From: Betaproteobacteria bacterium Ga0077532
Lineage (GTDB): Bacteria; Pseudomonadota; Gammaproteobacteria; Burkholderiales; Ga0077523
Reading direction: 5' to 3'
NCBI GenBank assembly: GCA_001464895.1
Contig: LNEE01000017.1
Location: 247,815 to 311,814, forward strand
DNA length: 64,000 nt
Under the pieces are notes generated by a model that was given only the letters and a program-made list of their open reading frames with translations, was not told the DNA's origin and searched no databases. The first letter of the stretch is position 1. Each line of letters begins with the position of its first letter. Of the stretch, positions 23,001 through 38,000 are shown piece by piece. A program made the translations under genes and the position numbers.

Positions 23001-26000
23001 GTGCAGGCGCGTGCCGTCGGCGAAGACGATCGCCGTGATGCCGATCGCCACGTCGAACTCGTAGGTCGTGCCGTCGGGGCCGACGAGGCGGTAGGGCGTT
23101 TCCGGCACGGCGGGATTCGCCGGCTGGGTCGTGACGAAGTCGTAGAAGCGGTCGCCGGAGCGCAGCAGCTTCGTGTCCGGCGCTTCGAGTTGCCAGGCGC
23201 TGCCGCCATCGACGATCCAGCGCGCGGTGTACCAGGTGACACCACCTTCGGTGTGCTTCTCGGGCGCGAACGTGAACGCGAGGCGCTCGCCGCCGGGCAC
23301 CGTGACGTAGGCCCGCGTACCGAGCGTGAGCGGCGCGTACGCCCCCACAGACTCGCGACCGGTGCCGGGCAGGTCCGTTGCGAAGTCCACGTCACGCCAG
23401 TCGAGGCGCCAACCGGGGCCGAAGCTGCCCGGACGATCGGCGCCCAGGGCGTCGTAGCGGCGCGTGAACGACAGCGCCTTGCCGGCCAGCGTGGCGGTGA
23501 AGTCGGTCTCCGCGCGCCGATAGCCGGACGGATCCGTCCCCGCCAGTTCGAGCACCGTTTCCACCTCGGCGACGCGGCCGCCGACATCGGATGCGCGGAG
23601 CCGCAGGCGCCAGACCCCGAGCTGGTAGTCCGCGGCGTCCACGGTCGCCAGCCTGCCGCCGGTGACCGTGGCCGTCCCCTCGGCGAGGGTGCGGAAGTCG
23701 TCGGATCCGAAGCGGGCGATCTCCAGGCGCCAGGCCTCGAGGTTGACGTCGCCGATGGATCCGATGATCGCGATCGTGCCCTCGACCCCGCGTCCGCCCA
23801 GCGACGGATCGAGCAGGACCATGGGCGCATCGGTGTCGGCCGGATCGCGCACGCGGAGCGTCTTCTCGATGGTGCGGGTGAAGCCGTCCCGATCCGTCGC
23901 GGTTGCCGTGAGCGCCACGAGCCCGGTGGCTGCAGGCGTGAAGAAGGCGCGCCCCTGGGCGTCGAGCGCCACGGCCACACCGTCAATCGTGAGCGACCTC
24001 GAGGCGATGCCCGAGAACGCATCGGCCAGCACGCTCAGCGTGACGAGCTGACCAGGCACCGCGGGGAAGCTCGGCGTCAGCTCGATGGCAACGTCCGGCA
24101 GCGCCGGCGTCGCGAGGGCGCGCACCACGAGCCCCTCGACGGTGGTCGTCTTGCCATCGGTCAGGCGCACGCGCACCAGATGATCGCCGGCCTGGCCGGC
24201 ACCGGGCGTCCAGCGGAACTCCCCGGTGACGGCATCGAGCGTCGCACCCTCGGGAAGACCGTCGGCCGAGAATCGCAGCGTCTCACCGGTATCCGCGTCC
24301 GCACCGCCGATGGTGAAGGTGAGCAGTTCGCCCAGCAGCACGGCGCGATTGCCCAGAGAGATGACGGGGGCGCGGTTCACGTCGGCGATGTCGAGCGTGA
24401 CGTCCAGCGTGTCCGTGGCACCGCTCGCGTCCCGGGCATCGAAACGCAGCACGTAGGCGCCGGCCTGATCGTGGTCGGGAATCCACTCGAAGCGGCCGGT
24501 GGAACCGTTGAAGAAGCTGCCGTGCGGCAGCGGCGTGAGCGCGCGATAGGCGAGCGCGTCGCCGTCGGGATCGGTGCCCACCAGCGAGAAGCTGACGATC
24601 CGCTGCTCCTGCCCGCCCAGCGGCGGAATGCCGGCGAGCAGCGGCGCCTGGTTCGTCTGTCGGACCTGGATCGCGAAGGTGTCGCTGGAGGTCGCCGCGC
24701 CGTCGCTGGCGGTCACCGTGACTTCGTACCGACCCGACTGGAACAGATTCGGCGTCCACGTGAGCACCCCTGTGCGGGCATCGAGGACGGCCCCGGGCGG
24801 CAGGGTCGACGCGCGGTAGGTGAGCGGATCGCCGTCGGCATCGATGGCGCGCAGCGCGAGTTCGAGGCTGGCGCCTTCCTGGACCGACAGATCGCCCGTG
24901 GGCAGCAGGAGCGGCGCGCTGTTGGTGTCGCGGACCGCGATGGCGATCGTCTCCTCGTCCGAGCCGATGCTCCCGCGGCCGTCGTTGCCGTCGTCGACCA
25001 CGCGGAACGTCACCGTGCGCGTGCCGCGGTCCGCGGCAGTGGGCGTCCACTCGAACACCGCCGTGCCGTAGCTCACGCCGGGCACGAGCGTCGCGCTAGC
25101 GGGCAGTCCTTCGGCGGAGAAGACGAGCGTGTCCTCGTCGAGGTCGGAGGCGCGCACCGTGAAGCGCAGCGTCTCGCCGACGAGCGCGACCTTGTCGCCG
25201 AGCGCATCGAGCACGGGCGGTTCGGCCGGCGACTCCGAGGAGATGACGAAGGTCCGCGACACCGACTGACGCGCCCTTGCGCCGCCGCCATCACCGTCAT
25301 CCGTCACCGTCAGCGTGACCACCGTGTCGCCGCGGTCCTGGTCGGCCGGCGCGAGACGCAGCGTGGCCGACCCGTCGGCGTTGGCGGACAGCGTGGCGAA
25401 CCGCGGGAGGTTGGCGATGGCGTAGGTGAGCGCGTTGCCATCGGGGTCGGTCGCGACGATCGGCACGTCGAGCACCTGCCCCTTCGCGACCGAGACGTTG
25501 CCGAGCGCCGGAAGCTCCGGCGGACGGTTGGCGTTCACGACGGTGATCGGCACTTCCGTCGTGTCCGTCAGCGGGACACCAGTGCCGTTGCCGTCGTCCA
25601 CCGCGGTGAAGCGCACCACGTACGTGCCCGCCTGGGTGAAGCCCGGCGTCCACGTGAGCATCAGCGTGTCGGCATCGAACACCGCCCCTTCGGGCAGCCC
25701 CTGCGCCGTGACCGTCACGGACGGATCGGAACCCTCCAGCGGGTGGATCAGGTCACCCGCGCGATCCTGGGGGATGAACCACGGATTGTCCGGATCGAAC
25801 GCGAAAGCACGCAGCGCGATGGGCTGACCCTCGAACGTCGAGAAGCCGTCGAACCGATCGAAGACCGGAGCCGCGTTGACATTGGTGACCTCGAGGGTGA
25901 ACGAGGTCTCCCCGGAGATCTGGCCATCGTGCGCGCGGATCGGGATGACGTGGCGCCCGGCCTGCGTGAACGCCGGCGTCCACTGGAACACCCCGGTGAC

Positions 26001-29000
26001 CGGGTCGAGCGTGGCACCCGCCGGCAGCAGCGGCGACGAGAACGTGAAGGCGTCGCCGTCGGGATCGTCGGCCGAGAAGCGGACGATGATCGGGTCGCCC
26101 TCGCGCACCGAGCGCTCCGGAATCCCGCGCACGATCGGCGCGGCGTTGGCCGGCCGGACCGTGAGCGTGACGGCGTGCGTGACGGTCTGCAGACCGTCGG
26201 ACGCCACGAACCGCACGTCGCGATAGATGCCCGCCTGCACGTAGCCCGGCGTCCATTCGAAGGTGCGCGTGTCGAGATCGAAACGCGCCCCGGGTGGCAG
26301 ACCTTCCACGAACACCGCAAGCGGGTCGCCATCCGCATCGGACACCGGAAGCGTGAGTCGGAACGTCCGCCCTTCGGTCAGATCGAAGGCGTCCAGCAGC
26401 CCGCCGAAGCCGGGCGCGTGATTGCCCCCGGCCACGGCCACCGGGAAGGCCTGCGTCGCGAATCCGCCGCGCGTGTCGTAGGCCCGCAGCACGACGTCCA
26501 CCGTGGCGTCCGTGCCGGGCACCGGAGTCCAGGTCACGACACCGGTCGCGACGTCCACGGTCATGCCTTCCGGCCCGCGCAGCAGCACATAGGAGATCGC
26601 CACGCCGTCCGGATCGGAGGCGACCGCCGTGTAGCGATAGGGCTCGCCGATGGCGGCCGCGAGCACGGGCGCGGATTCGAACACCGGAACGGAATTCGGG
26701 TACGGCAGCGCGAACAGCGAATGGCCCATGTCGGCCCGCTGCTGCACCGGGTTGTCGATGACGACCGTGCGCACGACGGTGGACTCGCCGGGACGCAGCG
26801 CCCCGCCCACGAGCCCTGCACCGAGGTCGATCAGCCAGAGCTTCGAGTCGGGGTCCTGCACCGCGCCCTCGGGACGGCCGGCGAAGTACCGCTCGGGGTC
26901 GAGCGCCAGCATGAGCGGCGTGCGGACGTCGTAGTCGGCGATGTTGGTGACGCGCACGTCGTACGAGACGGTACCGGTGGTCCGGTCCGAGCGCGTCGCC
27001 TCGAAGTCGATGCGCACGATCGTCGAGAAGTCCTGCACCGCAATGAAGCTCGTGTGGTACGCCTCGTTCATCGTCAGGCCGGGACGGCTGCGCAGATGGG
27101 TGCTCACGTCCAGCGTGTACTCGCCCGCCTCGAACCCGTCGAAGCCGAGGAAGACGGTCTTCGCGGCGGCGTCGTAGCGGATGCGGGCGATCTCCACCTC
27201 CGTCGCCCCGCGCTTCACCACGTAGTTGTTCCGGTTCAGCACGGACGACGGATCGGTGGCGTCGCCGACCCGCATCGCCTGGTCGAAGGTCACGGAGATC
27301 TCGCCCAGCGGCAGCGGCACGATCAGCTGGTCGGGCGGATTCGTCCGGACCACCTTGGGCGCCACCAGCGGCGCGATCACGTCGATGCGATCCGCGTTCG
27401 CCACCAGCAGGCGGCCGTCGGCCGTGGCGACGAGCTGCTCGGCGCCGGGGCCACCGGTCGCGAGCACCACGCGCCGCAGCGTGACCGTGTCGATCATGAA
27501 CAGGCTGGCACCGGCCGCGTCGCCGGGGCGCGCCTTGGCCGAGACGAACAGCAGGCCTTCCAGCTGCGTGCCGGCGCGGCCGAACGCGAGGGAGTCGATC
27601 TCCGCATCGAACGCGGCCATGGCCTGGGCGCGGCCGCGGTTGTCGAACTTCACCACGGTGCCGCGCGCGGGCCACGTGGTGGCCCACAACACGCCAGCGT
27701 CGTCCACCGCGAGGTCATCGACGCGCAGGTCGCTGAAGTGTCGGAAGGTGCGTTTGACGGTGTCGAAGATCTCGATGCCGTCGCCGGACGACACGTAGAG
27801 ATCGTCGGTGCCGGTGCGCAGCGCGAGCGACTGCGTGATGCTGTCGCCGAAGCGTTCCAGCACCGCACCGGTCGTGGCATCGAGTCGAAGCAGCTGTCCG
27901 CCGCCGCTGGTGGCCCAGAGCTGGCCGTTGCGGTCGTAGGCGAGATCGAACACCGGCTCCGCGAGCGTCGCGAAGGCATTCAGCACGCGTCCGCCATCCT
28001 GGGCGAAGCGATACAGCGAACCGCGATTGGCACCGCCGCTCGCGATGACGCTGCCGTCCGCCTCCACGAGCAGCGCGAGCGGGCCGATGCGCGCGTGACT
28101 CTGCGCGACACCTGTGCCGAACTGGGCGCCGACGAACGGTGCGAGCACCTGGATGAACTGCGATGGCTGATCGGGCGGCGTCGAGGGGATGCCCAGCTCG
28201 GCCTGCGTGAACAGTGCGTTCGTCGAAGGCACCGTGGTGGGCAGCGGCGGCTGGCCCACATCGCGGGTGGTGCTCCCGACCGTCGGCGCGCCGCCCACGT
28301 TCGCACGGGAACCATCGTCGGGCGCCGTGGCACCGGCGGGCGGGCGTTCGCGATTGCCGGCTTCGTCGGTGGACAGCGCGAGGAACTCGTAGCTCCGCCC
28401 GGCCGTGCCCTGGAACACGCCGGAGGTCGCACCCGTCTGCCGCAGCCAGATCTTCCAGTCGCCGCCATCCTCGGACACGTAGACAGTGGTGTGCTTCACG
28501 CCCGAGCCGCCGGGCTCCTCCACCGCACTCCAGCGCACGTCGAAGTCGGCGCCGCCGGTGCCGATGCGCGTCGCGGTGGTCGAGGTGACCGGCGCACCGC
28601 CGTCCAGCGTGTGACGTGTCTCGTTGGTGTCGAAGGGTGCCTGCGTGTCGAGGAGCACCCGCGCACTGGCGACGATGTCCGCGCCGGTCTCGCCGTCGAA
28701 CGCAGCCTGGACCGTGTACGAGATGAATCCCGCGCCCAGTCCGGCCGCCGTGTTGGGCGGCAGCAGCCCGCGCGTGGCGTCGGAGAGCACTTCGCCCGTC
28801 TCGGGGTCGATGGCCTGGAGGACCCAGCTCGCGGTGCGCGTGGCGATGTCGATGCCTGCGCTCACGCGAAGCACGTAGCCCTTCGACTGCGTGAAGTTGA
28901 AGTCACCCTGGAAGGCGGCGCGATCCGCGGGCATGCGGATGTTCACGTCGCCGATCTTCAGATCGCCCAGCCGGAACGAGCGGACATTCAGGGAATCGTC

Positions 29001-32000
29001 CAGCGTGGTGACGATCCGCACCTCGTTGGCGACGGTCGTGGCCTCCGACGGATTCTGGAATCGCACCGTGTACGGCAGCGCGGTGTTCGCGGGCACGTAG
29101 CCGGCGAGCCCGACGCCTTCGGGGCCGGTCATCGTCGCGGCCGACGTGTCGGACGCGGCGGAGGCGAACAGGGCCTGGAGATCGAGCGCCTCGATCTCGC
29201 CGGAGGCGGCGACGGAGGCGAAGTCGGGCAGCGCACCGGTGGGCGTGAAGCCCAGCCACGGCGAGAACACGTTGAAGGTCTGGAAGTACGTCTCGTGGGA
29301 CAGGCCGAGATCGTGGTTCTCGAACAGCGGCAGGGCCGGCACGGGGATGTCGTAGGGCGGACACTCGTCGGACTCACGGGTGTCGTAGAACTCGATCGGC
29401 GCCATCTGCTCCGGCGTGTCGCCGTACCAACGGTGCACGAGGTCGAAGAACTCGGCGAGGCTGGACGGACTCAGCACCTGGGACCCGGCGGGACCCACGA
29501 GCACGCCCGTGGAGAGCACGGCCAGCGTGCTCATGACCTTCGGGTCCAGACGGATCGGTGGCGCCTCGTCCTCGGGGCGCAGCAGGCCGCTCTCCTCCAG
29601 GGCGGCGAGATACGCCAGCCGCCAGGTGTCCGGATCGGCAGCGAGGTTCACCAGCGCCGCGTTGGCGCTGCCGTCGGCGAGGATCTCTGCGCGCAGCCGG
29701 GCCGCATCGTCACTCTGCCGTTGCACGAACTCCGCGCGCGTCATGGGCGTGGCGGTGGCGTACACGTTGAAGCGGAACGGGATGTAGAGCGGATCGCACT
29801 TGTCTAGGATGTCCTGATCGGGGTCGGTGAAGATCCGCTGCAGCAGGGCGTCCAGCTGGTCGAGCGTGTCGTACCTGCCCTCCTCCTCCCACGACGGGCG
29901 CGCGTCGTAGACGGCCCGCTTGAAGGCTTCGAAGTCGCGCGCAGCGATCTCGGCGAGACCGGGATAGGTGAGCACGTTGAAGCTCATGCCGACGTAGCCG
30001 CCGGCGGTCACGTCGAAGGCGTAGCCGCCTGCGTTCATGAGGCCGTCCGTGTTCATCTCGGAATCGAGACTCACCCACGGAACGTCGGTGCGCTGGTCAT
30101 CGGGGGCGCCGCGCACGTTCGAATTGAACGTCAGGAAGGGCAATCCGAAGATCTCGCCGTTGTTGCCGATCTCCGGCGCGCCGAACTCGAAGTAGACGTA
30201 CGGCGTGTCGACGTTCGTCAGGCTCTGGAGCGAGATGCCATAGAGGCCGTTCTGGCCGGCGGGCACGACGCGCGGTCCGCCGAGGCCGATCGTCACGTCG
30301 GGCTCCAGCGCGCGCTCCACCAGATAGCGGTACGGCAGGATCGCCTCGGCGCCGTCCGGGTTGATGACCTTCACGTCGTACAGACCGCGGGGCGCGTTGC
30401 GGAAGTCGAAGGTGGCGATGATGGTCGTGGCATCGATCACTTCGTAGCGCGCGGGCTCGAATTCGGCGATGCCCGGGCGCACCAGCTTCAGCAGGGCATC
30501 GGGCTTGAAGCCCGCGCCGCGGACCGTCATCGTGACCCAGCGGCTGTCGCCGCCCTGGTCCCGGTTGACGTCGGTGACCTGGAACGGCAGCACCTCCGCC
30601 ACCAGCTTCACGGGCACGTTGTTGCGCGGGCTCGATCGGCCCTGCACCAGGATGTAGTACTCGCCGACCTTGGTGGTGGGCACGAGGGCGGTCTGGTCCG
30701 CCGCCAGCGGGTCCTCGGACGACGCGTCGAACGCGAAGCCGCTCGGGAGATCCTCGTAGCGCACGTACAGCTCGTTGGCGGACGCGGGCTCGGAGGAATC
30801 GAGGCGCACCCGCAGTGTCTCGTTGGCCCCGACCACCACGCGATAGAGCCTCGACTGGCCGGGCGAGAGCGTCGCGTCCAGGGGCACACCCAGCTGCAGC
30901 TCGGCCACCTCGACATCGAGCGCATCGGGGGCGGCGGTCGTGTTGTTGCGCTCGTCGGCGCCCTCGTACACGTCGTTGAAGATGTCGGTGCGCACCAGGA
31001 CGCGGTATTGGCCGTCCTTCGCGGCTGGCAGGGTGGTCGTGAGCGTGCCCACGTACTCGCCGCCGGCCTCCACCGTCCCCGAGAAGCTCGCCCGGCCGAG
31101 CAACCGGTCGGAGAGATCCCACTCGGCGTCGTCGGACAGATAGACCGCGTCGGCCCAGCTGCCGCTCGCCTGCGACGCGGCGGCATTCTTCACGGTGAAC
31201 TGGATGGTCACCGACTCGCCCGACGTGGCGCCGGGCGGCACGACGATGGTCTGCACCTGCAGGTCCGCCGGCGGCGGCAGGTCGATCAGCACCGGGTCGG
31301 CCGAAGCCGTCGAATTGTTGCGATCGCCAGCGCCTTCGTACACGGCGCCGCGCCTCGACGGATCCGCGCTGCCGCCGCCCGGGACGTCGGTCAGCACGAA
31401 GACGTAGTAGGCACCCAGCAGTTCGCGCGGCAGATCCAGTTCGCGGGTCACGGTGTAGGAGCCATCGGCCGCGAGTCCACCGGTGTGACGGACCTCGTGC
31501 AGGAACCGGTCGGCCTGCGTGTCCAGGAACGGATCCGCAGACAGGTAGATGCGGTCGGTCCAGGTCCCCTGCACCGCTGGTACCGCGGCACCGCCGGTGT
31601 TGGTGACGGTGTAGGACAACGCCAGCTTCTCGCCGCGCAACAGGCGCTCGGGCACATCGACCGCCGTGACACGCAGGTCCGGCGCAGGGCTCAGCACCAC
31701 ATCCAGCGGGACGACGGTCGTGTTGTTCCCCTCGTCCAGGAACTCCGCGACGGCGTCGTTCACGAGACGCACCCTGCCGACGTCGGTGGGAATCGCGGCG
31801 CCGCCGGGGGAGATCCCGGGGACGTTGGAATCGGTGAACGCGATCAGGTAGAAGCGCCCCTCCGCGCCATCGGGGAGCGTGAACGCGGCGTTCCGCGTGT
31901 AGCTCTCGCCGATGCCGAGCGGCGACGACAGCCGCAGGTAAGTCCCGATCTCGAGGTCGTTCTCGTCCAGCGACGGGTCGCGCGACAGATACACGCGGTC

Positions 32001-35000
32001 GAGCCAACCCAGCTCGCGCGTCGCCCGGGTGCCGACGTTGGTGACGGTGAAGCTCGCCTCGACGCGCTGACCGGAGGCGAGCGGGCCCTCGGGGAGCGCC
32101 AGCGCGGTCACCTGCAGATCGGGTTCGCGATAGATGACATCGATCTCGCCCCGGGCGAGGTTGTTGCCGTTGTCGCCCTCCCAGACGTGCGTGCCGTAGA
32201 ACGCGCGCGCCTCCCAGTTTCGCCCGGCCTGCGGCTCCTGTCCGTCGAAGCCGCCGAGACTGGTGAAATCCGGGAACACGTACAGGAAGTACTCGCCGCC
32301 GAAGCCCTTCGGGATCGTGACCTCGGCGGTGGTCGTGTAGCGCCCGCCCGCAGCGAGCCCGCCCTCGTTCGAACGGACGAACGCACCGAGCGACACCGCG
32401 CGCGACCCGATGAACGTCGGGTCCGCGGAGATCCACACCTGGTCGCTCCACAGGCGCGTGCCATCCCAGACGGCGCCGCCGACGTTCTCGACGGTCCACT
32501 GGATCGTCGTCTTCTCGCCGGAATAGTTCTCGGGCAACGCCTCGATGGACACGACGCGCAGATCGGCGGGGGGCGTCTCGACGTCGGTGGTGACGGTGCG
32601 CCCGTTGTTCGTCTCGTTGGTCTCCGGCTGACTCGGCAGGAACGCGGTGTCGGTGAGGACCGTCACGTACCAGTCGGTGGCCGACGGGGTCAGATCGAAC
32701 GACCGGGTCATCGTGTACTCGCCCAGCGACAGCAATGTGCTTGCGCGGCTGAACGAACCGAGTTCCCACACTTTCCCGCCGGGCGCGTTCAGCGTCGGCT
32801 GGTCGTGCAAGTAGACGGTGTCGATCCAATCGTTGCCGGCATCGCCCTCCCCGGTGTTGCGCACGGTCCAGCTCACCGTGAACGGCGCGTCCGCGGATCC
32901 GGTGAGATCGGTGACGACCCGCACCACCTGGAGATCCGGCAGCGGCGGCACGGGCGTGCCGATGATGTCGATCTCGCGCGCCTTGTAGTTGTTGTTGTCG
33001 AACTCGTTCGGGTCGTCGGGGTTCAGGTTGGTGGCGAGGAGATCCTCGTACACGGCGTCGTAGGCATCGCTCCAGGGCGTGAGGTAGTACGTCCCCGACT
33101 GGATCTGCGCGGGGATGCGCACCTTCATCGTGACCTCGTAGGTCTCGCCCACCGCGAGGCGTCCCACATGGGCGATCGAGCCGAGCAGGATGCCGCCGTT
33201 GCCGCCGGGGTTCGGGCGCGTGCGATCGCGCGTGAGCCAGAGCGTGTCGGTCCAGTTCGTGGTGTTGGTGGGCGCGGACCCCAGGTTCGAGACCTTGAAG
33301 CGCACCTCCACCTCGCCACCATAGATGCCCTGCGTGGGCGCCACGACGTTGCTCACGACGAGATCCGACAGCGGCAACGGCTCGACGAACACGCTCTTCG
33401 AGATCGTGTTGTTGGTCTCGTTCTGCTGCGGGTACTCGTCGATGCTGCCGCTGGCGTCGGCGATCACGATGAAGTGTCCCTGACCGCGGAAGCGCTCGGG
33501 GATCACGATGGACGTGGTCTCGCTGCGATACGACTCGCCGGGGTTCAATGCCGCGCCGTTGTCGAGGCTCGCCACGAGGATGTCGTCACCGCCCGGCTTG
33601 TCGTCGAGCGACAGATAGACGTTGTCCTTCCAGCGGCCCACCGTGGGCACGGTGCCGCGGTTCGCGATCACGAAGCTCACGGCCGCGGTGGCGCCGGCCT
33701 GGACGCGGTCGGGGGCGACGATGGTCTCCACCTGGAGATCGGGCCGCGCGTTCAACGAGAGCAGCATCACCGCGTCGTCGGCCAGCGCGTTGTTGGCCGA
33801 GGCGCCCGCATGCTCGTACACCGCCCGGTTGGCGTTGGTGACCACGTTCACCTGCCAGGCGCCCTCGATCTTCGGCGGCAGACGGAAGCGCTCGGTGCGC
33901 GTGTACGACAGGCCCGCGCCGAGATCGGCGTCGTACGTGAAGGAACCCAGCGCGATGCCGGCGGCCGCGGGGTCGCCCGGCTTGCGGAGGGTGATGGTGT
34001 CGGTCCAGCCACCCGGGGCCGTGGCGGCCCCCTCGTTGCGGACGGTCCACGTGATCTCGATCGTGGCGCCCTCGGTGGCGTTGCCGGGCGCCACGATGTT
34101 CGTGGCCACGAGGTCTGCGCTGGGCGCCAACGCGATCTCCACCGGACCCGAGACGCGATCGTTGTTCTCCGTGTAGATGAACTCGAACGGACCGCCGGAT
34201 TGCACGCGCACGTAGAAGGTGCCCGACAAGCCCTCAGGGACCGTGAGATCGAGCGCCCGGACGTACGTGCCGCCCGAGGCGATCACGCCGATGTGGTCCA
34301 CCAGGGCCGTGGCGACCACGCCGGTGCCATCGGCATTGCGCGTCAGCGTGACCCGGTCGGCCCACTGCGCCGTGTTCGTGGGACCGATGCCCTCGTTCGC
34401 CACCGTCCACTGCACGCGCATCCTGCGGCCCGACTCCGCAGCGGCCGGTGCGGTGAGTTCCGTGACCACGAGATCCGCGTAGGGCATGGTCATGACGTCG
34501 AAGGCGTCCGGCGCAGCCGCGGCGTTGTTCGCCTCCAGCCCGTTCTCGAAGACGGCGTTGCCGGCATCGGTGCGCACGAAGAGCGTGTAGCGACCGGTGA
34601 ACGTCGGCGGCAGAAAGATGGACTCCGAGCGCGTGTACGACGCGCCCACGGCGAGCGCGCCGCTGTGCGCGAAGCTCGCGAGGACGATGTCGTCACCGTC
34701 ACCCGCCACGCTGTTGCGGGAGGCCACGATGGTGTCCGTCCACTGCGACGTGCGACCGGCGCCGGTGCCCTGGTTGGTCACGGTCCAGCCGATCGTGACG
34801 CGCGCCGGATCGTCGATGGTGAGGGCCGGCGCGACGACGTCCGACACCGCGAGATCCGCGTACGGCGACAGGCCCACCGTGATGGCGTCCGTGGCGGTGT
34901 TGTTGCCCTCGGCGGCGCGCTCCCGCACGGCATTGTCCGCGTCGGTGGCGACGAGGACGAACCAGTCCCCGGAGACATCGACGGGCACGACGACGTCGAG

Positions 35001-38000
35001 CGCGGCCTCGTACTGCGCCAGCGCGCCGAGCCCATCGGTGCGGACGCGGCTGCCGAGCACGCGGTCGGAGGCATCCACGACGGCATCGCGGGACAGATAG
35101 ATGCGGTCGGTCCAGGGCCCGACGGCGGACGCGGTACCGGCGTTGCGCACGATCCACTCCACGGTCACCGTGTCGCCCGACGCCGCATCCGCCGGCGCCG
35201 TCATCGCGGTGACGACCAGATCGGGATGGATGATCGCCAAGGCCGCCCCCGGGGCGGACGTGTTGTCGGCGTCGCGCCCCTGCTCGAACACCTGCTCCGC
35301 GGCATCGGTGCGCACGAGGATGCGGAAGCTGCCGTCGATGCTGTCGGGCAGCGCGACATTCGCGGTGCCGACATAGCTCGCTCCCACGGCGAGCGGGGTG
35401 GTGCGCGCGACCTGGCCGATCTGGATCGCGCCGGTCAGCGTGCCATCGGTGGAGAAATAGATGCGGTCGACCCACGGGCCGCGCGCCGCGGCCTCGCCGG
35501 CGTTGGTCACCTCCCACTGCACGGCCACGGACTGCAGCGGCACGCCCTGCGCCGGCGCCGAGACGCTGACGACGCGCAGATCGGGCGCGGGGGAGAGCGA
35601 GACCGCGATGGGGTCCAGGCTCGCCCCGGTGTTGTCGGCCGTGCGGCCCTTCTCGAACACCGCGCCGCCCGCATCCGCGCGGACGAGGATGCGATAGCTG
35701 CCCGAGATGCCCTCGGGGAGCGTGACGGCCGCGGTGCCGGTGTACGTCTGGCCCGGCGCCACGTTGCCGCTGCGCAGCGCCTCGCCGATCAGGACGTCGC
35801 CGGCATCGAGTGCATCGTCGAGCGACAGGTAGACGCGGTCGACCCACGGACCGGTGCCGGTGCCGCTGTCACCGGCATTGCGCACCCGCCAGAGCACATC
35901 GACCCGGTCGCCCGAACTGGCGACGGTCGGCGCGACGACGGCCTCGACACCGAGATCGGCGAACGGCGCGACGAGCGAGATCTCGACGGGTGCGGAGACG
36001 TTGTTGGCGCGCGTGTCGGGTTCGATCACGACGAGCCCGCGATCGGTGCGGACGAAAGCCTGCAGCGTGCCGTCGAACTGCAGCGGCAGCGTGAAGTTGG
36101 CGCTCTGGTCGTAGACCGCGCCCGAGTCGAGCCCGCCGTCGCGCACCCGGGTGGCGACGATCTGGTCATCGGCATTGCCGAACACGGCGTCGCGCGAGAG
36201 CACGACCTCGTCGATCCAGGTGCCCGTGGCTGTTACCGGACCCAGGTTCGTGACGCGCCACGCGATGGTCGCGCTCTCGCCGCCGCGTCCGCTGGACGGA
36301 CCGGTGGTGATGACGGCGCCGAGATCTGCGTAGGTGCGCACCTGCGCGGTGAAGTCCACCGTGGCGCCGTTGTTCGATTCCGCGTTGCCCGCGGCGTTGG
36401 CTTCCAGGACTTCCCGCACAGCGCCGCCACCACCTGCATCGGCGGTGACGGACACCCGGATGGCGCCCGAACCACGCAGGCCGTCCGGCAGCCGGAACGA
36501 GAACACCCGGGCGTGGCTCGCGCCCGCCGCGAGGCTGCCATCCGCGTTCGCATTCGAGTCGTGCAGCACGAGGGTGCTGACGAGCGTCTCGCCCGTGCGC
36601 TGGTTGGTGACGACCACGCGATCGCTCCAGCTCGTGACAACGGGGCGCGTCCCGGCATTGAGGTCGTTCCAGCGCACGACGACGGTGTCGCCCGCGAAGA
36701 CCGACGCATTGTCGATGCGCAGGTCCTGCACCTGAAGATCGGGCGCCGACGCGGTGCGCAGCGTCGCGACGTTGTTGCCCTCGCCGGAAGCGCCGGACGA
36801 GATCTCGAAGAGCACGTTGGTGCTGTCGACGCTCACCACGAACTCGATGAGCCCCTCACCCGCCTGCCCCGCTGCCCAGACGAACGATGCGGAACGCGCG
36901 ACCTGGGCGCCGGGCGCGATGGCGCCGTCGGAGGCGATGCTGCGATCGAAGACCTGCGAGTACAGCGTCTCGCCCGTGGAGACGTTCCGCACCTGCACCG
37001 CCTCGCGCCAGTCGCGATCGGGCGTCCGGGCACCGAGGTTGCCGACGGTCCAATTCAGGTTGACGGTCTGGCCCGCAGCCCAGCCCCCGGGCGGGTCCAT
37101 CGAAAGCCCGGTCGCGAAGAGATCGGAGTACGTGGCGAGGACGGACGTCAGGCGGAGTGTCGACGCATTGTTCGCCTCGGCGTCGCGCGCCGGGTTCTCC
37201 TCGGCAACCGCATTGTCGACGTCGGTGGTGACGATGAAGTCCAGCTCGCCTGCGCCGCTGGGGCCATCGGGCAGCTGCACCGTCGCGCGCCTCGCAACCA
37301 CAGCGCCGGGCGCCAGCACACCGCCCGAATCGGCGAGATCGAACGGGGCGAGCACATTGGCGACGATCTCGCCGGTAGCGACCCGCCGCACGAGCACGCG
37401 CTCGCGGAAGTCGTTGGTGACGTCGCGATTGCCTGCGTTGGTGGTGGTCCACCGCACCTCGACGCTGACGCCCGATGAGATCGGACCCGCCGCCGAGACG
37501 GCTTCGAGATCGGCGACCCGCAGATCGGGACCCGGCCGTGCCTCGAGATTCCCGAGATCGACGGGCGCGGAGGTCGTCGCCGGCCAGACCGCGAACTGGT
37601 AGGCGATGACGCTGCTGCCGTAGTGGCGCCGGCCCTCGAGCGACAGCACGTAGTCGCCCGTCACGTCGAGGGTGCGAAGATCGGCATCGGTGCCGAACGC
37701 GGTCTCGAAGACGAGGCGGCCGAGCGGGTCGTAGAGACGCCACGGCGCGTCGGACGTCGAGACGGACTGCATGTCGAAGTAGTACTGCTCGCCGGCCTCG
37801 ACATGGAAGCGGTACAGGTCGGTCTCGTTGCCGGGGTCGAGCTGGCCGCGCACGACGGTTCCCGGCGTCAGCACCGGGGCCGCTGCGAGGTCGAGCACGC
37901 GGAAGGCGTACGTGCCGGTCTGATCGCCGGAGGCATCGACGGTGAACGTGTAGGTGCCCGCCACGAGATCGAGCACCGACCGACCATCCCAGCCATCGGT